A stretch of 64,000 bases of DNA from Thermoguttaceae bacterium (GCA_017405595.1 JAFRAC010000007.1:186001-250000); one strand, 5' to 3'. Shown: positions 23,772 through 32,233, counted from the stretch's first letter. Made by a program: numbers and translations. The notes: generated from the sequence alone by a model not told the origin.

Positions 23772-26549
23772 ATGGCTAAGAACGAAATCGTTTGGGGAAT
23801 TGACGTTGGAAACACCTCGCTGAAAGCGCTCCGCTGTCAGCTGGGGGACGAACCGGGCACCCTTCGGGTTTTGGCGTTCGATTACATCGAACACAGCAAA
23901 GTCATGTCGCAGCCGGGTGCCGATCCGAAGGAGATTCTTGCCGAGTCGCTCGCGCTTTTCCTTTCGCGCAACGATGTCAAAGGCGAAAAGATCGCCGTTT
24001 CGGTCAGCGGGCAGAGCGCCCTGTGGCGTTTCCAGTCCCTTCCGCCGGTTGAGCCGAAAAAGATCAAAGACCTTGTCCAGTACGAAGTCCGCCAGTGGCT
24101 TCCTTTCAACCTCGACGATGTCATCTGGACCTACCGCGAGGTCGGCGGAGTCCGCGAGGGGAATATGCTCCTCGACGCGAACATCTTCATGTACGCGATG
24201 AAAAAAGAGCTTGCCAACAAAACCGTTGCAAGCTACGCCGACAACAACATCGACGTCGATGTGATTCAAGGGGCGCCGATTGCCCTTTACAACAGCTATG
24301 TTCACAACTTCTACGGCATCACCCCGCCGAGTGCCGAAGACGCTGCCGGCGGTTCGAATCAGTACGATCTCATCCTGAACGTCGGCACCGACACGACCGA
24401 AGTCGTGATCACCAACGGGGTCACGATCTGGCTCCGGAATATCCCCATCGGGGGGAACGCTTTTACCAAGGCGCTGACCAAGTCGCTCAAACTCACCTTC
24501 TCGAACGCCGAGCATATCAAGCGCAATGCCGCTTCCAGTCCCGATGTCAAAGCCGTGATCCTGGCCATGAAACCGGTCTTTACCGAGATGCAGTCCGAGA
24601 TCGAGCGTTCGATTAAGTATTACAACAATCTGAACCGAAACGCCGAGATCCGGCGCATCTACGCGCTGGGCAACGCGATGAAGCTCCCCGGGCTGCGCCA
24701 GTATCTGGCGAAGAGCCTCAACATGGAGGTGATTCTTCCCTCTTCGTATGACCGGCTTCAGGGTCCCGAGGTTCTGAACAACCCCCAGTTTCGGGAGAAT
24801 CTTTCCTCTTTCGCGGTGGCGTACGGTCTGGCGCTGGAGCTGCTGCATCAGGGTTCTCTCGATGTCAATCTGATCCCCCCCGATGTGGTGCGCGACCGTT
24901 TGGTCAACAGCAAAAAACCGTGGGCGCTGGCCGCCGCGGCTCTCCTGCTTCTGGCTTTTGCGGTGCAGTACATCAGTTCGACCTCGGCCCTGGCGGTGGT
25001 CCGCAACTCCAATTTGACATCCGCGGTGAACGAGGCTAAACGGATCCATTCCGACTCGGAAAAGCTGAATAAGGACGCCAAAGACGAGGTCGAGAAGTTC
25101 AAAAAGATGGACGTGATCGGCAAGACGCTGACCTCGAACGTCGAGGGGCGTGTTACCTGGATCGAGCTGATCAAAACGATCAACGCCTTTCTGAAAATCC
25201 CCGAGGGTTTTTTCCCCGAAGATGTGCATTTGGTCGAATCGCTTCCCCCCGAATTTTCGACGATGAATGCCCGCGAAAAGGCCGAAGCGATCTCGAATCT
25301 CGACCGTATCTATATTGATAATATCGAGGTCGTGCCGGTCGAAGACTTGTCGAACTGGTTCGAGCAGGTCCGCAAGTGGTACACCATCGACGACATCGAA
25401 GCAAAATGGTTTGAGGCGGCCGATCAGGGAGATTCCTCTCTCCTCGACGAGAACTTCGCGTTTCCCGAAGCGCCGGAATTCGGAATCGCCGCCTATGCTT
25501 CGGCCGCCGGTTCCGCGAAGGGGGGCGGGCCCAAAGGGGGCAAAGGGGGGAAGGGACCGAAAAAATCCGGGAAAGCCGCCGCGCCCGCACCCGGCGGCGG
25601 AGGCGCGAAAGGGGCCGCCGCCCCGAAAGGAAAATCTGCCAAGGGGCCGAAAAAAGGGGGCAAGGGGGATGCGCCCGCTGCCGAAGAAGAGTTTGTCGAC
25701 AGCAAAGATCCGCGTCTTGAACAGATCTCCGGTCCCTCCGGCGAGGGGAAAGTCGTCCAGCTCACCGCCTATCACTATCACAATTCATCGGACCGGAGCG
25801 ATTCCAACCGCGGTCCGGAATACGTCCGCCGGCGTTTTCTGCCCTGGCTGAAGCATGGCTATGTGGAATTGCCGGTCAGCCTTGAACGCCAGCGCGAAGC
25901 CGGCGGAAACGAAAGCCGGACAGAAACCGTTTCGTTCCGCGATTTCGGAATCTACTACCCGGTGATGGTCAATCCCGGGCAGGTTGACGAAAACTACCGT
26001 GTTCTGGATCCGGAAGCGGCGATTCAGGAATTAAACAAGACGAAAGAAAACTCCCTTTCCGGCCGGGCCGGCAGTACGGGAAGCACCGCCCGCGGGGCAG
26101 GCGCCGCCGCGGCGGCAGGCGCGTCCGGAACCGGGGGGATGATGCCGGGAATGATGCCCGGCGCGATGCCTGGGATGATGCCGGGAATGATGCCCGGTAT
26201 GATGCCTGGCATGATGCCCGGAGGAGGAAGCCTTCCCGGCTTAGGCGCGGTTGCCCAGAATATGTCGCAGAACAACAGCGAAAAGGTTTTGCAGTTGCGC
26301 CGTTTCGATTTTACCGTCCAGTTCGTTTGGCAGGAGACACCCCCCAGCATTCGTGAAGAACGGATGGAAGAGCGGGCTAAGGAAGACGGCGATGCGGCTT
26401 CCGGTCAGGCCGCTCCGGGCGGCGCCGCGCCCGGCGGTCCGCCGAGCCCGCCCGAGCCGGCTTCTGCCCCGGAAAATTCCTCCGCGGCTGAAACAGCTCC
26501 CCCGCCGGCAGAAGCCGCTCCCGCCGCGGGGAAGGAGGCGGCAGAATAA
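23772..26549 (+). CDS. pilM: PilM-like actin-fold protein fused to a PilN-like membrane part, with Met-Pro-Gly repeat
   Basis: The first ~350 of 925 residues match PilM: WGIDVGNTSLKAL at the N-terminus, KDLVQYEVRQWLPFNLDDV, ILNVGTDTTEVVI and LGNAMKLPGLRQYLAKSL. PilM is the cytoplasmic actin-like ring protein of type IV pili and related machines. A membrane span at ~381-400 is followed by a short coiled coil and a segment (VTWIELIKTINAFLKIPEG) like PilN, so a PilM-PilN fusion is likely. The rest is unusual: a Gly/Lys/Pro-rich stretch (~581-637), a beta-type region, a Met-Met-Pro-Gly repeat (~789-818) and a Pro/Ala-rich end. The stop overlaps the next start as TAATG. Confidence 0.83.
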   Translation: MAKNEIVWGIDVGNTSLKALRCQLGDEPGTLRVLAFDYIEHSKVMSQPGADPKEILAESLALFLSRNDVKGEKIAVSVSGQSALWRFQSLPPVEPKKIKDLVQYEVRQWLPFNLDDVIWTYREVGGVREGNMLLDANIFMYAMKKELANKTVASYADNNIDVDVIQGAPIALYNSYVHNFYGITPPSAEDAAGGSNQYDLILNVGTDTTEVVITNGVTIWLRNIPIGGNAFTKALTKSLKLTFSNAEHIKRNAASSPDVKAVILAMKPVFTEMQSEIERSIKYYNNLNRNAEIRRIYALGNAMKLPGLRQYLAKSLNMEVILPSSYDRLQGPEVLNNPQFRENLSSFAVAYGLALELLHQGSLDVNLIPPDVVRDRLVNSKKPWALAAAALLLLAFAVQYISSTSALAVVRNSNLTSAVNEAKRIHSDSEKLNKDAKDEVEKFKKMDVIGKTLTSNVEGRVTWIELIKTINAFLKIPEGFFPEDVHLVESLPPEFSTMNAREKAEAISNLDRIYIDNIEVVPVEDLSNWFEQVRKWYTIDDIEAKWFEAADQGDSSLLDENFAFPEAPEFGIAAYASAAGSAKGGGPKGGKGGKGPKKSGKAAAPAPGGGGAKGAAAPKGKSAKGPKKGGKGDAPAAEEEFVDSKDPRLEQISGPSGEGKVVQLTAYHYHNSSDRSDSNRGPEYVRRRFLPWLKHGYVELPVSLERQREAGGNESRTETVSFRDFGIYYPVMVNPGQVDENYRVLDPEAAIQELNKTKENSLSGRAGSTGSTARGAGAAAAAGASGTGGMMPGMMPGAMPGMMPGMMPGMMPGMMPGGGSLPGLGAVAQNMSQNNSEKVLQLRRFDFTVQFVWQETPPSIREERMEERAKEDGDAASGQAAPGGAAPGGPPSPPEPASAPENSSAAETAPPPAEAAPAAGKEAAE
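25513..25690 (+). repeat. Gly/Lys/Pro low-complexity coding tract in pilM
   Basis: A GGGGGC- and AAAGGG-rich tract encodes repeated GGKGPKK-type residues. It is likely a flexible positively charged linker in the extracytoplasmic part of the protein. Confidence 0.7.
26137..26226 (+). repeat. Tandem ATGATGCCCGGN repeat coding Met-Met-Pro-Gly
   Basis: About seven near-identical 12-base units (GGNATGATGCCC variants) encode consecutive MMPG/AMPG units within pilM. Such tandem units can vary in number between strains by slippage without a frameshift. Confidence 0.85.
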
Positions 26550-28819
26550 TGGCCAAGAATAAAGCAAACGCCAGTTCGGTTTCCGCGGCGGATCTCCTGA
26601 ATATGCTCCGGAAATATTATTTCTGGATCGTACTCCCCCTGTTGGTGATCGTTGCCTTCTTCCTGAAAAATATGGCGCAGGGGAAGATCAAGACCGACTA
26701 CGAAAAAGACGCGTCGAGCATCAACAGCGAAAAGAAGGCGATGGACGATATCGCCTCCAACTCAAAACATCCGAACAAAGACACAATTAAGGCGATTGAG
26801 GAAGAGACCGAGACTCTTTCCAAGAATGTCTACGACACCTGGAGGCTGATGTACGACGAGCAGAAAAAGCGGAACAAATGGCCCCGCCGTCTCTCTTCCG
26901 AATTTCTGAAGATTGTCGAAAACGCCAAGTTTGAATCTCCGATCGGTGTCGGAAAACCGTATATCCTCGAAGATTACGCCGGGATGATGAGCGCGAACCT
27001 TCCGCAGCTGCTCATCGACGTCAACCGGCGGCGGTTCCAGGTGCGGTGTTACCAGTTTGTCCGGGAGGAGGGCGCTCCGCCGACCGGCCGTTTTGAACCG
27101 GTCTATATCGACCGTTCGGTTGAATCGGCCGATGTCTTTACCGAGCCGCTTCTCTATCTGTTCGGGCAGGACGGGCGTGTCTATCAGTACCATGAAGCCA
27201 AAGGCTATATTGAAGAGATCAAAGAAAGCGCACTCCGGGAGCGCCTTTCCGAAATTCCCGCCGATCAGCGGACCGCATACTGGGTCGAAACCGACCCGAT
27301 GATCACCGATCCGGCCAGCTACGTTTCGGGCCGGAGCGGCAAGGCTGCTGCCGATCCGATGGCAAATTTGCCGGCGATGATGCGCAGCGGCATGGGAAAC
27401 ACATCCATTCCGGGGGAAGGGGTCGATCCGGCCCTGATCAACTTTAATCCCGCCGAATACAACAACTTTGTCGGCGCCCCCCTTGCCAACAACGAAATCT
27501 ACCCGGGGCTTCCGTCGCTGGAAGAGCGATGCCGGCAGGTCGGCAACGTCGACTGGCAGAATCCCGAAATTTTCAGTCTGCTCAACTGGCGCGAGGCGGT
27601 TCCCCGTTCGATTGAAGTTTGGTACCTGCAGGAAGATCTCTGGGTTTATCAGGCGCTCCTGCGCGTGGTGATGAGTTCCAACGGTATTCTTCCGGATCAG
27701 GTTCTCGAAGGAACCGCCGATATGAACGCGATCGTCGAAGCGGCCGAGGATGTCCAGGAAGAAGAGCAAAAATCCGATTCCGACGCGAACAACATCGGCA
27801 AGTCGGCGATCAAGTGCATTGAGCAGCTGCTGATCGGACAGCAGGCCGCGTCCAGCTGGTCCGAAATCAAAAGTCTTTCTCTGACCGGCGTCAGCGCCAG
27901 CGGCGAGGGTATGGGAATGCTCCCCGGAATGATGATGCCGGGGATGATGCCCGGTATGATGCCGGGCGCCCCCGGGGCCGCCGGCGGCGCGGCGCCCATG
28001 ATGCCGATGATGCCCATGATGCCCCCGCAGGGAGGGGGGGAAGGCGGAGCCGGAGCGATGCCGATGATGCCCATGATGCCGATGATGGGGATGCCGGGCG
28101 CCGAAGGGGGTGAGGTCAGCGAGGCGGATATCCGCAAATCCCTGAAAGACAACCGGTATCTGAACGCGTCCGAAGAGCCGCTTGCCGCCGATGAACCCGC
28201 GCCGTTCGCCGAGTTCAAGCGGATGCCGGTGATTATGAAACTGATTGTGGATCAGCGGCGGATTCCCGAGATCCTGGTGAACTGCGCGAACTGTTCGATG
28301 CCGATCGACGTGCGCCATGTCCGTATTGCTCCCGACAACCTGCAGGCGGGGGGGATGAGCGCTTCGGCGGGCAGCGCGGCCGCGGGAATGATGCCCGGCG
28401 CCTTGCCGGTGAACGCGGCCGGCGGCGCGGCGTCGGGGGGTGTTTCGCTCGGCCGTTCTGCGCTTGGCGAAACGTCGGGGTACGGTTCCGATGCGATCCG
28501 CATCTCGATTTACGGGGTGATTAACATCTTTAACGCTCCCGACGAGCAGATTTTCGGTTCCGGCATGGACGAAATCGAGAATCAGAATAAAGAGAACGCC
28601 GACGGCGAAAACGCGGCTCCTGCGGATACACAGAATGACGCCGCCGCGGACCAGCCGGCCGCTCCGCCGCAGTCCGGCGCCCCGCAGCAGCCCGGTGCAG
28701 TCCAACAGCCCGGTGTTCCGCAGCAGCCCGGCACGGCGGAGCAGCCAAATGCTCCGGAACAGCCCGCTGCGCCGCCGCAGCCCGGTGCAGCGCAGCCCGA
28801 TAACCCCGCGGCGTCATAA
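26549..28819 (+). CDS. Single-pass membrane protein of the PilM operon with Met-rich and PQQPG repeats
   Basis: The 756-residue protein has a short cytoplasmic end, one membrane span (~22-45, YYFWIVLPLLVIVAFFLKNM) and a long extracytoplasmic part starting with a coiled coil. This is the topology of PilO-type proteins, but I see no specific PilO sequence match. A Met/Pro/Gly-rich segment occupies ~454-518. A domain with VIMKLIVDQRRIPEILVNCAN follows, and the C-terminus is a PQQPG-type repeat (~703-755). Translation is probably coupled to pilM (TAATG). It may contribute to the inner-membrane assembly platform. Function is inferred only from topology and context. Confidence 0.7.
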   Translation: MAKNKANASSVSAADLLNMLRKYYFWIVLPLLVIVAFFLKNMAQGKIKTDYEKDASSINSEKKAMDDIASNSKHPNKDTIKAIEEETETLSKNVYDTWRLMYDEQKKRNKWPRRLSSEFLKIVENAKFESPIGVGKPYILEDYAGMMSANLPQLLIDVNRRRFQVRCYQFVREEGAPPTGRFEPVYIDRSVESADVFTEPLLYLFGQDGRVYQYHEAKGYIEEIKESALRERLSEIPADQRTAYWVETDPMITDPASYVSGRSGKAAADPMANLPAMMRSGMGNTSIPGEGVDPALINFNPAEYNNFVGAPLANNEIYPGLPSLEERCRQVGNVDWQNPEIFSLLNWREAVPRSIEVWYLQEDLWVYQALLRVVMSSNGILPDQVLEGTADMNAIVEAAEDVQEEEQKSDSDANNIGKSAIKCIEQLLIGQQAASSWSEIKSLSLTGVSASGEGMGMLPGMMMPGMMPGMMPGAPGAAGGAAPMMPMMPMMPPQGGGEGGAGAMPMMPMMPMMGMPGAEGGEVSEADIRKSLKDNRYLNASEEPLAADEPAPFAEFKRMPVIMKLIVDQRRIPEILVNCANCSMPIDVRHVRIAPDNLQAGGMSASAGSAAAGMMPGALPVNAAGGAASGGVSLGRSALGETSGYGSDAIRISIYGVINIFNAPDEQIFGSGMDEIENQNKENADGENAAPADTQNDAAADQPAAPPQSGAPQQPGAVQQPGVPQQPGTAEQPNAPEQPAAPPQPGAAQPDNPAAS
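27910..28100 (+). repeat. Met-Pro-Gly/Met-Pro-Met tandem coding repeats
   Basis: ATGATGCCC-type units are repeated in two blocks separated by an Ala/Gly-rich spacer. They encode MMPG and then MMPMMPM runs in the second gene of the pilM operon. Confidence 0.8.
28655..28815 (+). repeat. PQQPG-type C-terminal coding repeat
   Basis: Imperfect CCGCAGCAGCCCGG units encode Pro/Gln/Gly/Ala repeats at the very end of the second gene of the pilM operon, probably a disordered tail. Confidence 0.75.
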
Positions 28820-28867
28820 CGTTTTTTGCCCGGAATCCAAGCCGGAACCCTTTGAAGAGATCTTACG

Positions 28868-30610
28868 ATGGCCAAAGCCAAAGCTGCAAAAGAAAAGAAA
28901 CCGAAGCAGAAAAAGCAGTCGTCCGGGGATAACTTTCTTCTCCTTCACGGCGAGAAGTTCGTCTTCGGCATCCTGGTCCTCCTCGCGGTTTTTCTGATGA
29001 CACGCGGAAGCGGGCTTGCTCCGTTCACGCTGACCCCCGAACAGCTGAAAGACGCCGCTTCGAGGGCCGACAACCATATTAAGCAGAGTAAAGTCGATCC
29101 GAAGGAGATCGACCAGGACCTGAATCTGTACAACTATCTCGCTTACGCTTCTCTGATTAAAAGCTCGCTGAAAGCCGATGTCTACGAAACGAACAACCGG
29201 TGGGAACAGTCTCTTTTTCCGGAAAAAATCCTCCGGCCCGCCGTTCACCCCCTTCCGGTCGCCAACCTCCGTGCGGTTTCGTGTGTCGGCGCGATCCGCT
29301 ATACAAAGGCCAACATGACGGGGGTGGGAACAAATCAGTCTTATGAAGACCGCGGCGAACACTGGATCGTGGTGACCGGCCTGATCCCGATTGCCGACCA
29401 GATGAAAGAATACAACAATATTCTGGGGCGGTCCGAGTATACCGACCAAAACCGCGATGTGCCGAAATATCTTTTCTACGACATCTACCGGGGAACGGTT
29501 GACGAAAACGGCAATACGGTATGGAGCGAAAAGCCGATCGATCTGAACCAGGTTTACGCCAAAGAAGTCGACCAGTGGGCGGGAATCGGGCTCGATCCGG
29601 TGTCGGCGGAATACTCGGTTCCCCTGTTTTCCTTAGACAGCCCGCCGCTGACGATGGAGTGCCCTCCGCTTGTGAATAAATCGTTTGGCGCCGAAGTGAC
29701 GAATCTGCCGAACATTCCTCTTTTGAGTGAAACACAAAAAGAGGAGCTCGCCGACTCGATGTCCGAGATGAAAAAGCAGGAAGACGAAACCAAAAAAGGC
29801 ACGGCGCGCAATTTTAACGCGGTCCTCAATAATTCCATTTTTACCAACAGCAATTCCACGCGTTCGGCGAACGGCCGGCCCAACGGCGGTATGCCGAACA
29901 TGCCCATGATGGGGCCGATGATGCCGATGATGACCCCGATGATGGCGAATCCCGGCCGCGGCGTGGGGACCGGCGCGAAGGTGACCAAGGTCAATTATTA
30001 TCTCTTCCGCTTCTTCGATTTTGATGTCGAGGAGGGGAAAACTTACCAGTATAAAGTGAAGCTTTATCTCGCCAATCCGAATTACGGGCTCGATGTCAAT
30101 CTCGTTGAGGACGGAAACTCGGTTCTGACTCCGACGGTGGTCTCGGTCGAAAGCAAACCGTCGAATCCTGTGGCGCTCGGCGGCGAGTCGCGCATCCTGG
30201 CCGAGCAGATCGAAGGAGCCCGCCCGGGCCAGGAACCGAGAATGACGATTGCCTCGATATTCTTCAACACCGAAGACGCTAAAGAATCTCTTGCCGAGGG
30301 AAAGAAGGTGGTCCGCGGCCAGGTTGCCAACTTCCAGGGGGAACAGCATAAGCCGATCGATCTCGGCGGTTCGATGGCCTACTCGACCGGTGCGGCCGAT
30401 CAGGGGAAGCGTTCCGATCGGGTGCGTGTGAATCATGAGTCGGATATCTGCGTCCTGGATGCCGACGGGGGAATGAGAATCGGGGGGACCGATCTTCGTT
30501 CTCCGGGAAGAATGCTGGTCTTGCAGCCGAGCGGCCTTCTGTCGGTGCATTCCGAATCGGAGGATAAAGCCGAGCTGCTTCCTTATCAAAACGCAAATCC
30601 CAGAAGGTAA
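28868..30610 (+). CDS. Single-pass membrane protein, third gene of the PilM operon
   Basis: The 580-residue protein has a Lys-rich cytoplasmic start, one membrane span (~31-46, FVFGILVLLAVFLMT) and a large extracytoplasmic part. A Met/Pro/Asn-rich patch (~338-362, with MPMMGPMMPMM) precedes a conserved-looking domain (YYLFRFFDFDVEEGKTYQYKVKLYLANPN). The layout mirrors the preceding gene and suggests a paralogous or partner subunit. It lies 48 bases downstream of that gene and is followed by a strong terminator. No known family is recognised. Confidence 0.7.
   Translation: MAKAKAAKEKKPKQKKQSSGDNFLLLHGEKFVFGILVLLAVFLMTRGSGLAPFTLTPEQLKDAASRADNHIKQSKVDPKEIDQDLNLYNYLAYASLIKSSLKADVYETNNRWEQSLFPEKILRPAVHPLPVANLRAVSCVGAIRYTKANMTGVGTNQSYEDRGEHWIVVTGLIPIADQMKEYNNILGRSEYTDQNRDVPKYLFYDIYRGTVDENGNTVWSEKPIDLNQVYAKEVDQWAGIGLDPVSAEYSVPLFSLDSPPLTMECPPLVNKSFGAEVTNLPNIPLLSETQKEELADSMSEMKKQEDETKKGTARNFNAVLNNSIFTNSNSTRSANGRPNGGMPNMPMMGPMMPMMTPMMANPGRGVGTGAKVTKVNYYLFRFFDFDVEEGKTYQYKVKLYLANPNYGLDVNLVEDGNSVLTPTVVSVESKPSNPVALGGESRILAEQIEGARPGQEPRMTIASIFFNTEDAKESLAEGKKVVRGQVANFQGEQHKPIDLGGSMAYSTGAADQGKRSDRVRVNHESDICVLDADGGMRIGGTDLRSPGRMLVLQPSGLLSVHSESEDKAELLPYQNANPRR
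29881..29955 (+). repeat. Met/Pro-rich coding tract in the third pilM-operon gene
   Basis: ATGATG- and CCGATG-rich DNA encodes a short Met/Pro/Asn patch similar in composition to the tracts of the two upstream genes. Confidence 0.7.
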
Positions 30611-30653
30611 CCTGCCGGGCAAAAACCCGCAGCGGTTTGCCGGCTGATCGCGG

Positions 30654-30720
30654 AATCACCTGAAAGAAACCGGAGCCGGACCGGGGGAAAGGCTTCCGGG
30701 ATAATTTCAGGTGATTTTTT
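30654..30720 (+). terminator. Rho-independent terminator of the pilM operon
   Basis: A perfect 12-base inverted repeat AATCACCTGAAA (30654-30665) / TTTCAGGTGATT (30705-30716) ends in a T tract at 30715-30720. The region between the arms contains a second nested stem (CCGGAGCC with GGCTTCCGG). Confidence 0.85.
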
Positions 30721-31111
30721 CTTGGTTCTGCCGCGGTTTCCTTCCCGCGGAACAGGGCCGGACTGCCGGCGGCCCCTCTCCTACAGTCTCCTCCTTTAAG
30801 AGTTCCCGGGTCCTTACCGAGAGAACGGAAAATGAGAAAATGGATAAAGCTTAACGGTTGTATCTATTAAACGTGCTGTGCGAAGATAAAACTCCCTATT
30901 CTTTCATCCGGCTTCTAAAAAAATTAAAAATGGGTTCACCTTTAACCGTTTTGTACTATTGCCGGAGGGTTCCGTGCAGGCGGAGATCTTCCCCCGGCAA
31001 TCCGTTTTAAGGATAGCAGCAGCGCACAGGTCCTTGCACCCTTTCCCTTGCGGGGGAGAAAGAAGCGCCGAAACGGAATTCCTCTGTTTTCGCTTCTTGG
31101 TTTTGAGCGCT
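30721..31111. other. Gene-free stretch between the pilM operon and the Cys-rich gene
   Basis: No credible coding frame is visible. The AT content rises near 30880-30960 (CTAAAAAAATTAAAAATGG). A bulged inverted repeat TTGCCGG (30959-30965) / CCGGCAA (30994-31000) followed by CCGTTTT could be an RNA stem or attenuator. I see no recognisable tRNA, tmRNA, RNase P or SRP RNA in it. Confidence 0.5.
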
Positions 31112-31119
31112 GGTAATAT
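31112..31119 (+). promoter_or_regulatory. Candidate extended -10 promoter of the Cys-rich gene
   Basis: TGGTAATAT gives a TG-N extended -10 with TAATAT at 31114-31119. No good -35 box is found. Transcription would start near 31126, at the base of the first leader hairpin. Confidence 0.4.
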
Positions 31120-31125
31120 GGTGAA

Positions 31126-31259
31126 AATGCGTTAAATAACGCATTGGCGAAACGAACATAAAAGTAGGCGGAGAAATCCGCCGATACGTTGTGTTTAGAG
31201 AGTGATGTATTAGGCGTTAAGCCTGAAGTTTGTTACCCCGATTTAGTAAGGAGATTCAG
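31126..31259 (+). promoter_or_regulatory. Structured 5' leader of the Cys-rich gene (three hairpins)
   Basis: Three consecutive stems precede the ribosome-binding site. The first is AATGCGTTA/TAACGCATT at 31126-31145. The second is GGCGGA-GAAA-TCCGCC at 31167-31182, a perfect stem with a GAAA tetraloop. The third is AGGC/GCCT at 31212-31224. TAAGGAGA at ~31248-31255 is the Shine-Dalgarno for ATG 31260. It may stabilise the mRNA or regulate translation. No known riboswitch class is recognised. Confidence 0.6.
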
Positions 31260-32135
31260 ATGAAACTTCGTAACCTTCTTTCCATCATGGCTGCTGTGGC
31301 CTTCGTCGCCTCTGCGGTCATTGCGCAGGATGCGTGTGCGCCTTCGGCGTGCGCCCCGGCGTGCGAACCGGCTTGCGCCGCTCCGGCCTGTCCGGCTCCG
31401 GTCTTCTGCGCGAAGCCCTGCTTCCGCATTTGCCTGCCGGCTCCGTGCCTGCCGGCTCCGTGCCTGCCGGCTCCTTGCGCTCCGGCTTGTGCCCCGGCTC
31501 CGGCCTGCGAACCGGCTTGTGCCGCTCCGGCCTGTGAACCTGCTTGCGCTGCTCCGGCTCCGTGCGCTCCGTGCGCTCCTTGCCTGCCGAAGCTCTGCCT
31601 GCCCAAGCTTTGCCTGCCCAAGCTCTTCTGCGCGCCTTGCGCTCCGGCTTGCGCTCCCGCTTGCGAACCGGCCTGTGCCGCTCCGGCTTGTGAACCGGCT
31701 TGCGCCGCTCCGGCCTGCGAACCGGCTTGCGCTCCCGCCTGCGATCCGGCCCCGGCTTGCGAACCGGCTTGCGCCGCTCCGGCCTGTGAACCGGCTTGTG
31801 GTCCGGCTCCGTGCTGCGCTCCCTGCCTGCCGAAGATCTGCCTGCCCAAGCTTTGCCTGCCCAAGCTCTGCTGCGCTCCTTGCGCTCCGGCTTGTGCCCC
31901 GGCTTGCGAACCGGCTTGCGCCGCTCCGGCCTGCGAACCGGCTTGTGCCCCGGCTCCGGCCTGTGAACCCGCTTGCGGTCCTGCTTGCGGTCCGGCTCCG
32001 TGCGCTCCCTGCCTTCCCAAAATCTGCCTGCCGAAGATCTGCATTCCGAAGCCCTGCTTCCGCATTTGCGCTCCTTGCGCTCCGGCTTGCGCCCCGGCTC
32101 CGGCCTGCGCTCCCGCTTGCGGCCCGGCCTGCTGA
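31260..32135 (+). CDS. Secreted Cys/Pro/Ala-rich repeat protein
   Basis: The start at ATG 31260 follows a clear AAGGAG, and the in-frame ATG 31230 is rejected. The 291-residue protein has a signal peptide (KLRNLLSIMAAVAFVASAVIA, cleavage before QDAC). The mature part is made almost only of CEPACAAPA, CAPA and CLPKL/CLPKI units. I count about 62 cysteines, and Ala, Cys and Pro make up roughly seven in ten residues. Three larger blocks begin with CLPKLCLPKL-type triplets. Cys recurs every 3-5 residues, suiting dense disulfide cross-linking or metal binding after export. It forms its own transcription unit between two terminators. I recognise no known family. A structural wall or surface protein is an inference. 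Confidence 0.85.
   Translation: MKLRNLLSIMAAVAFVASAVIAQDACAPSACAPACEPACAAPACPAPVFCAKPCFRICLPAPCLPAPCLPAPCAPACAPAPACEPACAAPACEPACAAPAPCAPCAPCLPKLCLPKLCLPKLFCAPCAPACAPACEPACAAPACEPACAAPACEPACAPACDPAPACEPACAAPACEPACGPAPCCAPCLPKICLPKLCLPKLCCAPCAPACAPACEPACAAPACEPACAPAPACEPACGPACGPAPCAPCLPKICLPKICIPKPCFRICAPCAPACAPAPACAPACGPAC
31333..32133 (+). repeat. Nested tandem repeats coding CEPACAAPA and CLPKL units
   Basis: Short units (GCTTGCGAACCGGCTTGCGC-like) are nested in longer blocks of ~190-250 bases, each starting with CTGCCCAAGCTTTGC-like triplets. Because the repeat is GC-rich and lacks stop codons, several other frames also stay open. Those frames are not taken as genes. Confidence 0.88.
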
Positions 32136-32169
32136 GAAGGTTTAATCGGAATATCAAATCTTGCTTGAC

Positions 32170-32215
32170 TTGATGAATCCCATTTCGGCGGTATAATTAA
32201 AAGCCGAAATGGGAT
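32170..32215 (+). promoter_or_regulatory. Candidate ribE promoter with -10 box inside a 13-base inverted repeat
   Basis: TTGATG (32170-32175) and TATAAT (32192-32197) are 16 bases apart. The TATAAT lies in the 13-base loop of a perfect inverted repeat ATCCCATTTCGGC (32177-32189) / GCCGAAATGGGAT (32203-32215). No T tract follows, so an operator or a cruciform is more plausible than a terminator. Confidence 0.5.
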
Positions 32216-32233
32216 ATTCCGACAAAAAAGTGA

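Noticed and set aside
23691..25781. 696-residue minus-strand open frame opposite pilM
   Set aside because: It is a codon-bias shadow of pilM. Its translation is Arg/Gly/Phe-rich with no recognisable motif, while the plus frame has clear PilM motifs.
26762..28705. 647-residue minus-strand open frame opposite the second pilM-operon gene
   Set aside because: It contains His/Arg-rich repeats produced by reading the Met-Pro-Gly DNA backwards, and has no start context.
31256..32157. Long open frames in other frames and on the minus strand across the Cys-rich repeat
   Set aside because: They arise because the GC-rich repeat lacks stop codons in several frames. Only the plus frame from 31260 has a signal peptide and a Shine-Dalgarno.
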